A DNA stretch of 64,000 bases from an uncultured Cellulophaga sp. (GTDB lineage: Bacteria; Bacteroidota; Bacteroidia; Flavobacteriales; Flavobacteriaceae): the NCBI GenBank assembly GCA_947492955.1, contig CANLOV010000004.1, forward strand, positions 186,001 to 250,000, read 5' to 3'. Numbering within the stretch: the stretch's first letter is position 1; every line of letters begins with the position of its first letter. Of this stretch, positions 8,997-18,945 are shown in pieces. A program made the translations under genes and the position numbers. The notes below the pieces were generated by a model. That model did not search any database. It saw only the letters and a program-made list of their open reading frames with translations, and was not told where the DNA came from.

Positions 8997-10853
8997 ATGG
9001 CAGAAAATACTCAATATACAGAAGATAATATTCGCTCATTAGATTGGAAGGAACATATTCGTATGCGTCCTGGAATGTATATTGGTAAGCTTGGCGATGG
9101 TTCATCTGCAGATGATGGTATTTATATTCTCTTAAAAGAGGTTATGGATAACTGTATAGATGAATTTGTAATGGGGGCAGGAAAAACCATTGAAATTTCT
9201 ATTAGAGATAATGTAGTTAGTGTTCGCGATTATGGTCGTGGAATACCACTAGGGAAAGTAGTAGATGTGGTTTCTAAAATGAATACTGGAGGTAAGTATG
9301 ATAGTAAAGCTTTTAAAAAATCTGTTGGACTTAACGGAGTAGGTACAAAGGCGGTAAATGCCTTATCTACCTTTTTTAAAGTAGAATCTTCTAGGGAAGG
9401 AAAGATAAAAACAGCAGAATTTCATCAAGGAAATTTAGTGTCAGAAGATGGCCCTGTAGAAACATCTAAAAGAAAAGGTACAAAAGTTTCTTTTACTCCA
9501 GATGAACTTATCTTTAAAAAATACACTTTTAGGAATGAGTATATAGAACGTATGCTTAAGAATTATGTGTATTTAAATCCAGGATTAACGATTGTTTTTA
9601 ATGGAGAGAAATTTCATTCTAAAAACGGCTTAAAAGACCTATTAGAGGATAATAATAATAAGGAAGATATGTTGTATCCAATTATTCATTTAAAGGGAGA
9701 CGATATAGAAATAGCCTTAACGCACAGTAGAACACAGTATTCCGAAGAATATCATTCTTTTGTAAACGGGCAGCATACAACACAGGGAGGAACGCACCAG
9801 GCAGCTTTTAGAGAGGCTATTGTAAAAACAATTCGAGATTACTACGGAAAACCATACGAGGCGTCAGACATTCGTAAATCTATAATATCTGCTATTGCTA
9901 TTAAAGTAATGGAGCCTGTTTTTGAGAGTCAAACAAAAACAAAGTTAGGTTCTACAGATATGGGAGGAGATTTTCCAACAGTAAGAACCTATATAAACGA
10001 TTTTGTAGGTAAATATTTAGATAATTATTTACACAAGAATACAGAAACGGCAGAGGCTTTACAGCGCAAAATTATACAGGCAGAAAGGGAGCGTAAAGAG
10101 CTTTCTGGTATTCGTAAATTGGCAAAGGATAGAGCTAAAAAAGCAAGTCTGCATAATAAAAAACTTAGAGATTGTCGTATTCACCTCGGAGATACTAAAA
10201 AAGATAGGTGTTTAGAAAGTACTTTGTTTATTACAGAGGGAGATTCTGCTTCTGGATCAATTACAAAATCTAGGGATGTAAATACACAAGCAGTTTTTAG
10301 TTTAAGAGGTAAGCCTTTAAACTCTTACGGTATGTCTAAAAAGATTGTGTATGAGAATGAGGAGTTTAATTTACTACAAGCAGCTCTAAATATAGAGGAA
10401 TCTATGGAAGATTTGCGCTATAATAATATTGTAATTGCTACAGATGCCGATGTAGACGGAATGCATATTCGTTTACTCTTAATTACTTTCTTTTTGCAAT
10501 TTTTTCCAGAATTAATAAAAGAGAATCACTTGTATATATTGCAAACACCTCTTTTTAGAGTGCGTAACAAAAAAGAAACAATTTATTGTTACAGTGAAGA
10601 AGAGCGAAAGGCAGCCATTCATAAATTATCTGGAAAACCAGAAATAACCCGATTTAAAGGATTGGGAGAAATATCGCCAGATGAGTTTAAATTTTTTATC
10701 GGAGAAGATATTAGATTGGAGCCAGTAATGTTAGATAAAACCATGTCTATAGATCAATTACTGCAATTTTATATGGGTAAAAATACGCCAGATCGTCAAA
10801 AATTTATCATAGAAAATCTTAAAGTAGAACTAGACTTAATAGAAGGTAAGTAA
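8997..10853 (+). CDS. parE: DNA topoisomerase IV subunit B (ParE-type)
   Basis: 618 residues from the ATG at 8997 ([17 protein letters not shown]); an in-frame GTG at 8931 would add an unlikely 22-residue leader. The GHKL ATPase shows [33 protein letters not shown] and [14 protein letters not shown]. The Toprim domain shows [11 protein letters not shown] and [13 protein letters not shown], and the C-terminus shows [15 protein letters not shown]. It supplies ATPase and metal-binding halves of the type II topoisomerase that separates replicated chromosomes. The shorter length and pairing with the gene 31 bases downstream favour topoisomerase IV over gyrase B. Confidence 0.93.
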   Translation: MAENTQYTEDNIRSLDWKEHIRMRPGMYIGKLGDGSSADDGIYILLKEVMDNCIDEFVMGAGKTIEISIRDNVVSVRDYGRGIPLGKVVDVVSKMNTGGKYDSKAFKKSVGLNGVGTKAVNALSTFFKVESSREGKIKTAEFHQGNLVSEDGPVETSKRKGTKVSFTPDELIFKKYTFRNEYIERMLKNYVYLNPGLTIVFNGEKFHSKNGLKDLLEDNNNKEDMLYPIIHLKGDDIEIALTHSRTQYSEEYHSFVNGQHTTQGGTHQAAFREAIVKTIRDYYGKPYEASDIRKSIISAIAIKVMEPVFESQTKTKLGSTDMGGDFPTVRTYINDFVGKYLDNYLHKNTETAEALQRKIIQAERERKELSGIRKLAKDRAKKASLHNKKLRDCRIHLGDTKKDRCLESTLFITEGDSASGSITKSRDVNTQAVFSLRGKPLNSYGMSKKIVYENEEFNLLQAALNIEESMEDLRYNNIVIATDADVDGMHIRLLLITFFLQFFPELIKENHLYILQTPLFRVRNKKETIYCYSEEERKAAIHKLSGKPEITRFKGLGEISPDEFKFFIGEDIRLEPVMLDKTMSIDQLLQFYMGKNTPDRQKFIIENLKVELDLIEGK

Positions 10854-10884
10854 TTATTAGTCAAAATAATAGTATATATTATTT

Positions 10885-13530
10885 ATGGAAGAAAATGAAG
10901 AGCTAAACGAAATGCATCACGACAACCAAGAAGAGTCTCAAGATACGCTTACGAAGGTTACCGGGATGTATAAAGATTGGTTTTTAGATTATGCATCTTA
11001 TGTTATTCTAGAGCGTGCCGTGCCAGCTATTGAGGACGGATTTAAGCCTGTGCAGCGTAGAATTATGCATTCTTTAAAAGAGTTAGATGATGGTAGGTAT
11101 AATAAAGTAGCCAATGTAGTAGGGCATACCATGCAATATCACCCACATGGAGATGCTAGTATTGCAGACGCTATGGTACAAATAGGACAGAAAGATTTGT
11201 TAATAGATACACAGGGAAACTGGGGTAATATATTAACAGGAGATAGGGCTGCGGCATCTAGGTACATAGAGGCTAGGTTGTCTAAATTTGCATTAGAAGT
11301 TATTTTTAGCCCTAAAATTACAGAGTGGCAACTGTCTTATGATGGTAGAAAAAAGGAACCTGTAAATTTACCTGTAAAATTTCCGTTATTATTAGCGCAA
11401 GGAGCAGAAGGTATTGCGGTAGGTCTTTCTACTAAAGTACTTCCGCATAACTTTATTGAGCTTATAGATGCATCAATAAAACATTTAAAAGGACAACGAT
11501 TTACTATTTATCCAGACTTTCCAACTTCAGGAATTATAGATGTTACTAATTATAACGATGGTGTTCGTGGAGGAAAAATTAGAGTAAGGGCAAAAATATC
11601 TCAGTTTGATAAAAATACACTGGTTATTAATGAGATACCTTATGGTACTAACACCTCTTCTTTAATAGATTCTATCCTTAAAGCAAATGAAAAAGGAAAG
11701 ATAAAAGTAAAAAAAATAGAAGATAATACGGCTGCTGATGTAGAAATATTGGTGCATTTACCTTCTGGAATATCACCAGATAAAACCATAGATGCGTTAT
11801 ATGCATTTACAGCTTGTGAGTCGTCTATATCGCCGTTAGGGTGTATTATAGAAGACAACAAACCCTTGTTTATAGGTGTTACCGAGATGTTAAAGCGTTC
11901 TACCGATGCAACGGTAGAATTGTTGCGACAAGAATTGGAAATTCAGTTAAATGAGCTGGAAGAACAATGGCATTTTTCTTCTTTGGAGCGTATTTTTATA
12001 GAGAATAGAATCTATAGAGATATAGAAGAAGAGGAAACTTGGGATGGTGTAATTAGTGCAATAGACAAAGGATTAAAGCCGCATATTAAGCATTTAAAGA
12101 GAGCTGTAACTACAGAAGATATTACTAGGTTAACAGAAATACGAATAAAACGTATTTCAAAATTTGATTTAGGTAAGGCGCAACAACTTATTGATAGTCT
12201 GGAAGATAAAATAGATGAAGTAAAAAATAATTTAGCTCATATAATAGATTTTACAATAGCGTACTTTAAAAATCTTAAAGCTACATATGGAGAGGATAGA
12301 GGACGTAAATCTGAAATAAGAGTATTTGATGATATAGAGGCTACTAAGGTTGTTATTCGTAACACAAAGCTGTATGTAAATAGAGAAGAAGGTTTTATAG
12401 GGACTTCGTTACGAAGAGATGAGTATGTTACGGATTGTAGTGATATTGATGATATTATTGTAATTACCAAAGAAGGTAAAATGATGGTTTCAAAAGTAGG
12501 AACCAAAACTTTTGTAGGTAAAAACATTATTCATGTAGCTGTATTTAAGAAAAAAGACAGTAGAACTATTTATAATTTAATTTATAAAGATGGTAAAGCA
12601 GGCCCCAGTTACATAAAGCGTTTTAATGTAACAAGTATTACTCGGGATCGTATATATGAGCTTACTAATGGAGGTAAACCAGGTTCAGAAGTACTTCATT
12701 TTTCTGCAAACCCTAATGGAGAGGCAGAGGTTGTAACTGTTCTGTTAAGACAGGTAGCTAGTATAAAAAAGCTAAAGTGGGATATTAATTTTGCTGATGT
12801 TTTAATAAAAGGGAGGGCATCTAAGGGTAATATTGTAACTAAATACAATGTAAAACGTGTAGAGTTTAAAGAAAAAGGAGTTTCTACCTTAAAACCTCGT
12901 AAAATATGGTTTGATGACGTAGTAAGGCGTTTAAATGTTGATGGAAGAGGAGAGTTGCTTGGGGAATTTAGAGGAGAAGACTTATTATTGGTGGTTACTC
13001 AGAAAGGAGTTGTTAAAACATTAGTACCAGAATTATCGACTCATTTTGAGGAAGATATGATTGTTTTAGAAAAATGGAACCCTAAAAAGCCACTTTCTGC
13101 AATTTATTACGATGGAGAAAAAGAGCGTTACTACATAAAGCGTTTTTTAATTGAAGTTGAAAACAGGGAAGATATGTTTATATCTGAGCATCCAAAATCT
13201 GTATTAGAATTAATTTCTACAGATTGGAGGCCAGTGATAGAAGTAGAGTTTTATAAGGTTAGAGGAAAAGAGCAAAAAGAACCTCAAACAGTTGATTTAG
13301 AATCTTTTATATCTATAAAAGGAATAAAAGCTTTAGGTAATCAGTTTACGGCAGATAAGATTAAAAACGTAAATCATTTAGAGTCATTACCTTATGAAGA
13401 GCCAGAACCTGTTGCGGTAACTGATATTGAGGTTGTGGCAGATGAAGATTCTAATTCGGTTCAGAAAAAAGATGATGAGCAAGGAGGAAACCTATCAAAT
13501 TTAGATGGGGAACAGCCTACTTTGTTTTAG
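10885..13530 (+). CDS. parC: DNA topoisomerase IV subunit A (ParC-type)
   Basis: 881 residues with the breakage-reunion domain first: AVPAIEDGFKPVQRRIMHSL, YHPHGDASIADAMV, and the active-site tyrosine Y127 in AAASRYIEARLSKFA. A long coiled region and a C-terminal beta-pinwheel with degenerate repeats follow. In the quinolone-determining stretch the residues after GD are A91-S92 rather than the Ser-Ala of E. coli gyrase. The last 40 residues are acidic and end in QPTLF, which resembles the pentapeptide that binds the DNA sliding clamp (see findings). Transcribed with parE. Confidence 0.93.
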   Translation: MEENEELNEMHHDNQEESQDTLTKVTGMYKDWFLDYASYVILERAVPAIEDGFKPVQRRIMHSLKELDDGRYNKVANVVGHTMQYHPHGDASIADAMVQIGQKDLLIDTQGNWGNILTGDRAAASRYIEARLSKFALEVIFSPKITEWQLSYDGRKKEPVNLPVKFPLLLAQGAEGIAVGLSTKVLPHNFIELIDASIKHLKGQRFTIYPDFPTSGIIDVTNYNDGVRGGKIRVRAKISQFDKNTLVINEIPYGTNTSSLIDSILKANEKGKIKVKKIEDNTAADVEILVHLPSGISPDKTIDALYAFTACESSISPLGCIIEDNKPLFIGVTEMLKRSTDATVELLRQELEIQLNELEEQWHFSSLERIFIENRIYRDIEEEETWDGVISAIDKGLKPHIKHLKRAVTTEDITRLTEIRIKRISKFDLGKAQQLIDSLEDKIDEVKNNLAHIIDFTIAYFKNLKATYGEDRGRKSEIRVFDDIEATKVVIRNTKLYVNREEGFIGTSLRRDEYVTDCSDIDDIIVITKEGKMMVSKVGTKTFVGKNIIHVAVFKKKDSRTIYNLIYKDGKAGPSYIKRFNVTSITRDRIYELTNGGKPGSEVLHFSANPNGEAEVVTVLLRQVASIKKLKWDINFADVLIKGRASKGNIVTKYNVKRVEFKEKGVSTLKPRKIWFDDVVRRLNVDGRGELLGEFRGEDLLLVVTQKGVVKTLVPELSTHFEEDMIVLEKWNPKKPLSAIYYDGEKERYYIKRFLIEVENREDMFISEHPKSVLELISTDWRPVIEVEFYKVRGKEQKEPQTVDLESFISIKGIKALGNQFTADKIKNVNHLESLPYEEPEPVAVTDIEVVADEDSNSVQKKDDEQGGNLSNLDGEQPTLF

Positions 13531-13700
13531 TGCTTATGGAACTATAAGAAAATCATATCAACTTTATAAAATAAAGAATAGGCAAATTAGATAGATTTGT
13601 CTAATGAAAATGAAATGTGTGTTGATATTAGTGTTTAAATATTAAACAAGTTATTTTTTAACATTGAATAGCAGTACATTTGAAAAAAAATTGAGAATAT

Positions 13701-14660
13701 ATGGATTTTACCAACCCTCTTGTATATGGAGGACCTTGCTTTATTATTTTTATTTTATTAGAATTAACCTACAGCAAAAACCACGAAGAGCATCACGATT
13801 TATATGACTGGAACGACCTTTTAGCCAGTGGCTTTATGGGAGTAGGTTCGGCTATATTAGCAGCTTTATTAAAAGTAGTATCTGCAATTGTAATTTTTAC
13901 TTATGTGTACGAGGTTTTTAACCCAGAGGTTAATGGTATACGAACAAATATAATGGGTTATGAGTCTTTTGGTTATGCTTGGTATGTATGGCTTTTGTGT
14001 CAATTAGCAGATGATTTTACGTATTATTGGTTTCATAGAGCAAATCATGAGATTCGTATTTTATGGGCAGCACATATTGTACATCATTCATCAGATAATT
14101 TTAATTTAGGAACAGCGGTTCGTAATGGTTGGTTTACACTTTTGTATAAGCCTCTGTTTTATATGTGGATGCCAGCAATTGGCTTTTCTCCAGAGATGGT
14201 AGTATTTTGTTTAGGGATAGAAGCCTTGTGGCAATTTCAATTACACACAGTTTTGCTTCCAAAGCTTGGTTTTTTCGAAAGGTTTATGAATACACATACT
14301 ATGCATCAGGTGCACCATGCGCAAAACGTAGAGTATTTAGATAAAAATCACGGCGGATTTTTAAATACTTTCGATAAAATATTTGGTACATGGTTGCCTT
14401 TAGACGATTCTATAGATGTTAAATACGGTGTTATACACGCGCCAAATTCTAATAACCCAATAGTTATTTTAACACATGAGTTTAAGGATATTTGGAATGA
14501 TATGAAAAAGTCTCCAAAATTATACCATAAATTTATGTACGTATTTGGTCCTCCAGGTTGGAGTCATGATGGTAGTACTATGACGGTTAAGCAACAGCAA
14601 CGACTTTTTAAAGAGCAAAAAGATAAAAACCCTAAAGTAGCTTTTAGCAGGCCTAATTAA
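13701..14660 (+). CDS. sterol desaturase / fatty acid hydroxylase family membrane protein
   Basis: 319 residues with several hydrophobic helices and the three histidine clusters of the di-iron membrane hydroxylases: H112-x3-H116 (HRANHE), H125-x2-H128-H129 (HIVHHSS) and H199-x2-H202-x2-H205-H206. The last cluster is followed by NKNHGG-like residues, as usual. Such enzymes insert oxygen or a double bond into lipids in the inner membrane; in bacteria the substrate may be a carotenoid, hopanoid or fatty acyl chain, and the sequence does not decide. Starts with ATG at 13701; monocistronic with a strong terminator. Confidence 0.85.
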   Translation: MDFTNPLVYGGPCFIIFILLELTYSKNHEEHHDLYDWNDLLASGFMGVGSAILAALLKVVSAIVIFTYVYEVFNPEVNGIRTNIMGYESFGYAWYVWLLCQLADDFTYYWFHRANHEIRILWAAHIVHHSSDNFNLGTAVRNGWFTLLYKPLFYMWMPAIGFSPEMVVFCLGIEALWQFQLHTVLLPKLGFFERFMNTHTMHQVHHAQNVEYLDKNHGGFLNTFDKIFGTWLPLDDSIDVKYGVIHAPNSNNPIVILTHEFKDIWNDMKKSPKLYHKFMYVFGPPGWSHDGSTMTVKQQQRLFKEQKDKNPKVAFSRPN

Positions 14661-14682
14661 GAGCTGTAAGCTATTAGAGGAT

Positions 14683-14726
14683 AAAAAAGCACACTAGTTA
14701 CTCGTAAGCTACTAGTGTGCTTTTTT
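14683..14726. terminator. bidirectional terminator
   Basis: A 16-bp stem (14683-14698 with 14711-14726), A6 on the left and T6 on the right, 12-base loop, between the convergent hydroxylase and receptor genes. Confidence 0.9.
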
Positions 14727-14729
14727 AGT

Positions 14730-17033
14730 TTACTTAATTCTATAAGATAAATTTAGACCTGTGTAGTAGTTTATAGGGTTTCCAGGGTAATAATACCTAG
14801 GAGCACTACCGCCAAAACTAGAAGCATTTATTAAAATTTGTGAAGCGTAGCTTTCATCAAAAACATTATTTAGTCCTAAAAACAAATTTAGCTTCCATTT
14901 TTTATCAATGTTTTTTGCTAAACCAAGTTTTAGGTTGGTTAGTTTGTAGCTATCAGAGAATAAACTGTTACTATCTGTAATTGGTATGCTGCCGACAGAC
15001 TGGAAATTAATATTACCATAAAACCCTAATTGAGTGCTAATGTCTATCCCTGCATTAAATACAGCTGAGGGAACTCCAGTTAAATCATTACCAGAAAAAT
15101 TATCTTCCTCATCTATAAACTCTTTAAATTTAAAATTATTAAGCGTGTAATTGGCAAAAGAGTTAATTGTTATAGCATCCTTTTTTAACCAATTGTAATT
15201 TGCAGCTATTTCTAAGCCGTTATGCTGAGTGCTACCAGCATTAACACCAATAAATTGATCTTCAGCTGTTCTTCTGGCAACCAAAAGGTTCTTTATATTA
15301 AGTCTGTATAGAGAGGTGTTAAATTGTAGTCTTTTATTAAAGCTGTTAGCTCGTAAGCCAATTTCGTAGTTCCATCCAGTTTCTGGTTTTAAATCGGTAT
15401 TTATTTGTCCGTCGGGCAATAGGGTTTCTTCAAGGGAAATAGGAGAGAAGCCATGGCTTATACTGCTAAAAATACTTATGTTTTTAGAAAAAGCATGAGA
15501 TATTCCAAATTTAGGCGAAACAATATTTTTAAATTTAAAATCTCCAGATTGGTCTGGATTGGTTTCTGAAACTATAAATTTATCTTTTAATTTATAGGAG
15601 GTTTCGTTAAAGTTTAAGCCAAGACTAATTAAAGTGTTTTTTGATAACTGGTAGTTAGTTTCAAAGAAAACATTGTAATAACTTCTTTTTTCTTCAAAAT
15701 CGGATAATTGACTGTCTTTTACGCTTCCTGTACCGCTTGGAAAATCACGATATAAATTTCTAAAGGTTTTATACTTGTGATTATCGTTAAAAAATTCACC
15801 TCCAAATGTCCAGTCAAGTTTTTTTGAAAACAAATTAGTGTTTCCTAAAAAACGGGTTCTAATGCCACTCGCTAGTGTGTTTTCTTCTAAAATATTAAAC
15901 GGTCTAGGTTCATAAGCGTTTCTAAATGAAGTAAAAACACTAGTAACTTGTTTTGTTTTTGTACTAAAATTATGGTTCCATGACAAACCAAAAACACCGC
16001 GTTTAGCATCTTCGAAACCTTGTGCTTCTTTCCATGTAAAAGCTGCTGATTTTGGGTTGTTTATATAAGTTTCTTCATTTAAGGAACTAGGGATAAAAGC
16101 TTTTAAATCAACATAACTAGCTAAAAAAGAAATATCGTTTTTGTTGTTTATGTAATGATTGGAGGTAATGGTAAGTGTTTGCCTGTCGTATTCATTATTT
16201 TCTCTGTAGCCATCACTATGCGTGTTGCTGTAAATTGCATGTATGCCATTTTTGCTATCTCCATAGTTTAGTTTAGTAGTGTTTTTTATAAAACCAAAAG
16301 AACCAAACGATAATTCTGTATCTATGTTAGATTCGTTTAAATAAGCATTTAGGGGTAATATATTAATAACCCCACCTAATCCTGCTCCGTAGGTGCTAGA
16401 TGAAGCTCCTTTTGTGATTTCAAAACGAGAAATACTCGATAATTCAAAATCTTCAATAGTGGTTTCTCCACTACCATTTGTTAATGGGATATCATTAAAG
16501 TAAGCTCTAATTTTAGATGTTCCAAATAAATTCCTAGCGCCAATACCTCTTATGGTGATGCGGTTAGTATTAAGAGCGCCATTTTGCATAAAAACACCAG
16601 GTACTTTATTTAATATAGGAGCAAAGTCTGTACTATTATGTTGTTTTATGTTTTTAGAGCTAATAATAGCTATAGATGCAGTTGCATTGCTTATTTTTTT
16701 TGGAATGTGATGAGCAGTTACAATAATTTCATTTAGTTCAGCAATATTTGCTTTTAGCTGAATAATATAGCTTTTGTTGCTTTTTAAATTTAGTGTTTTG
16801 TTGTAGTATCCTGTTTTTTTAAATGTATAAATTCCAGGTGTGTTTATTTTGAAAAATCCATTTTTGTCAGATATTGTAATTGTTTGATTTTCATTGTTTT
16901 TAATTAAAACATTTGAAAGTAAAGCTTTATTATCTAAATCAACCGTTTTTCCGCTTATTTTGGTTTGTCCATAGCTATATATAGCAATGTTTAAGAGAAG
17001 AAAGATAAGCATCTTCTGTTTTGTTGAAATCAT
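14730..17033 (-). CDS. TonB-dependent outer-membrane receptor
   Basis: 767 residues: signal peptide ending near IAIYSYGQ, a carboxypeptidase-like domain (about 25-95), a plug (about 105-230) with ITIRGIGARNLFGTSKI and GAGLGGVINILPL, then a barrel ending in YYTGLNLSYRIK. It has no N-terminal STN domain and no FecR/sigma pair, so it is a plain importer. The length and plug motifs resemble siderophore or cofactor receptors more than SusC. It diverges from the sorbosone/PQQ-type dehydrogenase gene at 17198, so a link to that enzyme's cofactor or a metal is possible but unproven. Confidence 0.88.
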   Translation of the reverse strand: MISTKQKMLIFLLLNIAIYSYGQTKISGKTVDLDNKALLSNVLIKNNENQTITISDKNGFFKINTPGIYTFKKTGYYNKTLNLKSNKSYIIQLKANIAELNEIIVTAHHIPKKISNATASIAIISSKNIKQHNSTDFAPILNKVPGVFMQNGALNTNRITIRGIGARNLFGTSKIRAYFNDIPLTNGSGETTIEDFELSSISRFEITKGASSSTYGAGLGGVINILPLNAYLNESNIDTELSFGSFGFIKNTTKLNYGDSKNGIHAIYSNTHSDGYRENNEYDRQTLTITSNHYINNKNDISFLASYVDLKAFIPSSLNEETYINNPKSAAFTWKEAQGFEDAKRGVFGLSWNHNFSTKTKQVTSVFTSFRNAYEPRPFNILEENTLASGIRTRFLGNTNLFSKKLDWTFGGEFFNDNHKYKTFRNLYRDFPSGTGSVKDSQLSDFEEKRSYYNVFFETNYQLSKNTLISLGLNFNETSYKLKDKFIVSETNPDQSGDFKFKNIVSPKFGISHAFSKNISIFSSISHGFSPISLEETLLPDGQINTDLKPETGWNYEIGLRANSFNKRLQFNTSLYRLNIKNLLVARRTAEDQFIGVNAGSTQHNGLEIAANYNWLKKDAITINSFANYTLNNFKFKEFIDEEDNFSGNDLTGVPSAVFNAGIDISTQLGFYGNINFQSVGSIPITDSNSLFSDSYKLTNLKLGLAKNIDKKWKLNLFLGLNNVFDESYASQILINASSFGGSAPRYYYPGNPINYYTGLNLSYRIK

Positions 17034-17197
17034 TCGAAGTAATTTGAATTTTTTTTCAAATGTATTGAATTATACACTTTTATAACTCAAAAACATGTAT
17101 ATACTAAATACATTCATGTACATTTTATATATTTATAACCTCTTTATTTTATGCTGTAAAAAGCATTAGTATCATAAAATAATAACTAAACAACAAA

Positions 17198-18892
17198 ATG
17201 AAAAAAAAACTAATTTCTAACACATTGTTATTGTTTGCGTTATGTGCAGCAATTTCTTGTAAGGATAAAGAAGAAGTAGCTGTGGCTAGCTTACCAAATC
17301 CCGATGTTAATAATGGCGATATATCATTACCTAAAGATTTTGGAGCTGTAGTAGTTCATGAGGGTATTGGTAAAATGGCTAGGCATATCGTTGTTAGAGA
17401 TAATGGTGATATTTATCTAAAAATGTTAAAGTTAGTAGATGGTAACGGTATAATAGCTTTAAGAGATACAACCGGAGATGGTAAGTACAATATACAGAAA
17501 GGGTTCGGCAGCTATATTGGTACAGGAATGGATATTAATGATGGATATTTATACGCATCTTCTACAACAGAAGTATATAGATATAAATTAAATGAAAAAG
17601 AGTTACTTCCTAGTACCAAAGAAGAATTAGTTATTTCTGGTTTCCCTAAGCAAAACGACCATTCTTCTAAGCCATTTACTTTTGATGGAGAAGGAAATAT
17701 TTATGTTACTGTTGGTTCACCATCTAATGCATGTCAAGAAATTGCACGAAGTCCTGGTATGAAAGGTATGGAGCCTTGTCCGCATTTAGATTTACAAGCA
17801 GGGATATGGAGTTTTAAAACAAATAAGATTAACCAAGTACATGGCAAAGATGGTTTTAAATATGCAACAGGAATAAGAAATGCTATGGGGCTCGATTGGA
17901 ATTTTGCTACAAATAGTTTGTACGCTACACAACATGGTAGAGATCAATTGCATCAGTTATGGCCAGATTTATATACTAAAGAGCAAAATGCACAGTTACC
18001 TGCGGAAGAATTTTTGCAAATAGATAAAGGAGACGATTTTGGATGGCCTTACTGTTATTATGATCAACATAAAAAGCAAAAAATGTTAGCTCCAGAATAT
18101 GGAGGTAATGGAGCAACACAAGGTAAATGTGAAGGTATTAAGAACCCAATAATGGCTTTCCCTGGTCATATGGCGCCTAATGATTTATTGTTTTATACTG
18201 GGGACCAATTTCCCGAGCGATATAAAAACGGAGCATTTGTAGTGTTTCATGGCTCTTGGAATAGATCTCCACTGCCACAAAAAGGCTTTTTTGTAGCTTT
18301 TATACCAATGAAAGATGGAAAACCATCTGGAGATTGGGAAATATTTGCGGATAATTTTGCTGGTATGAAAGAGGTTACAAACCCTGCTGATGCTAAGAAT
18401 AGACCTATGGGAATTGCTCAAGGGCCAGATGGTTCTCTATATATTACATCTTCTGCAACGGGGAAAATATGGAGAGTTATGTATTATGGAGAAAATTCTA
18501 ATGTAAAACAAACGGTAATAACTTACGAAGAAGAAGCAAAGGAAGTAGCTAAAGAGGTTAATAATCTTGGCGGAAAAAAAGTGTATGATACATTTTGTCT
18601 TGCTTGTCACCAAGCTAACGGAAAAGGGGTTGCAGGCTTAAATCCGCCATTAAATAATACAGATTGGGTTAAAGGCGATAAAACAGCACTAATAGGAGTT
18701 TTACTTAACGGTATGGCAGGAGAAAAAGTAGATGGTGAAATTTACAGTAATGTAATGGCTTCCCATAAATTTTTAAAAGATCAAGAGATTGCTGATGTTT
18801 TAACATATGTACGTTCTAATTTTGGTAATAATTATGAAGCCATTTCTGCTAATGAAGTAAAAGATGCTAGAGAAAATAACAAAAAAGAATAA
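17198..18892 (+). CDS. lipoprotein sorbosone-dehydrogenase-type beta-propeller fused to cytochrome c
   Basis: 564 residues. The signal peptide has a lipobox ending at C21 (CAAISC), so the protein should be an outer- or inner-membrane lipoprotein facing the periplasm. Residues about 45-435 form a six-bladed propeller like soluble glucose/sorbosone dehydrogenases that use PQQ (GIRNAMGLDWN, DKGDDFGWPYCYYD, FHGSWNRSPLPQKGF). Residues about 455-540 form a class I cytochrome c with C467-L-A-C470-H471 and a likely distal ligand M520. Such fusions oxidise a sugar or polyol and pass electrons to the respiratory chain. No PQQ synthesis genes are in the window. The substrate is unknown. Confidence 0.85.
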   Translation: MKKKLISNTLLLFALCAAISCKDKEEVAVASLPNPDVNNGDISLPKDFGAVVVHEGIGKMARHIVVRDNGDIYLKMLKLVDGNGIIALRDTTGDGKYNIQKGFGSYIGTGMDINDGYLYASSTTEVYRYKLNEKELLPSTKEELVISGFPKQNDHSSKPFTFDGEGNIYVTVGSPSNACQEIARSPGMKGMEPCPHLDLQAGIWSFKTNKINQVHGKDGFKYATGIRNAMGLDWNFATNSLYATQHGRDQLHQLWPDLYTKEQNAQLPAEEFLQIDKGDDFGWPYCYYDQHKKQKMLAPEYGGNGATQGKCEGIKNPIMAFPGHMAPNDLLFYTGDQFPERYKNGAFVVFHGSWNRSPLPQKGFFVAFIPMKDGKPSGDWEIFADNFAGMKEVTNPADAKNRPMGIAQGPDGSLYITSSATGKIWRVMYYGENSNVKQTVITYEEEAKEVAKEVNNLGGKKVYDTFCLACHQANGKGVAGLNPPLNNTDWVKGDKTALIGVLLNGMAGEKVDGEIYSNVMASHKFLKDQEIADVLTYVRSNFGNNYEAISANEVKDARENNKKE

Positions 18893-18913
18893 TTTTTTTA
18901 TCCATATATAAAG

Positions 18914-18945
18914 CGCCTTTGTTTAGTAAACAAAGGCGTTTTTTT
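18914..18945. terminator. intrinsic terminator
   Basis: An 11-bp stem (18914-18924 with 18928-18938) followed by a T run, between the convergent dehydrogenase gene and the gene ending at 18944. Confidence 0.8.
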
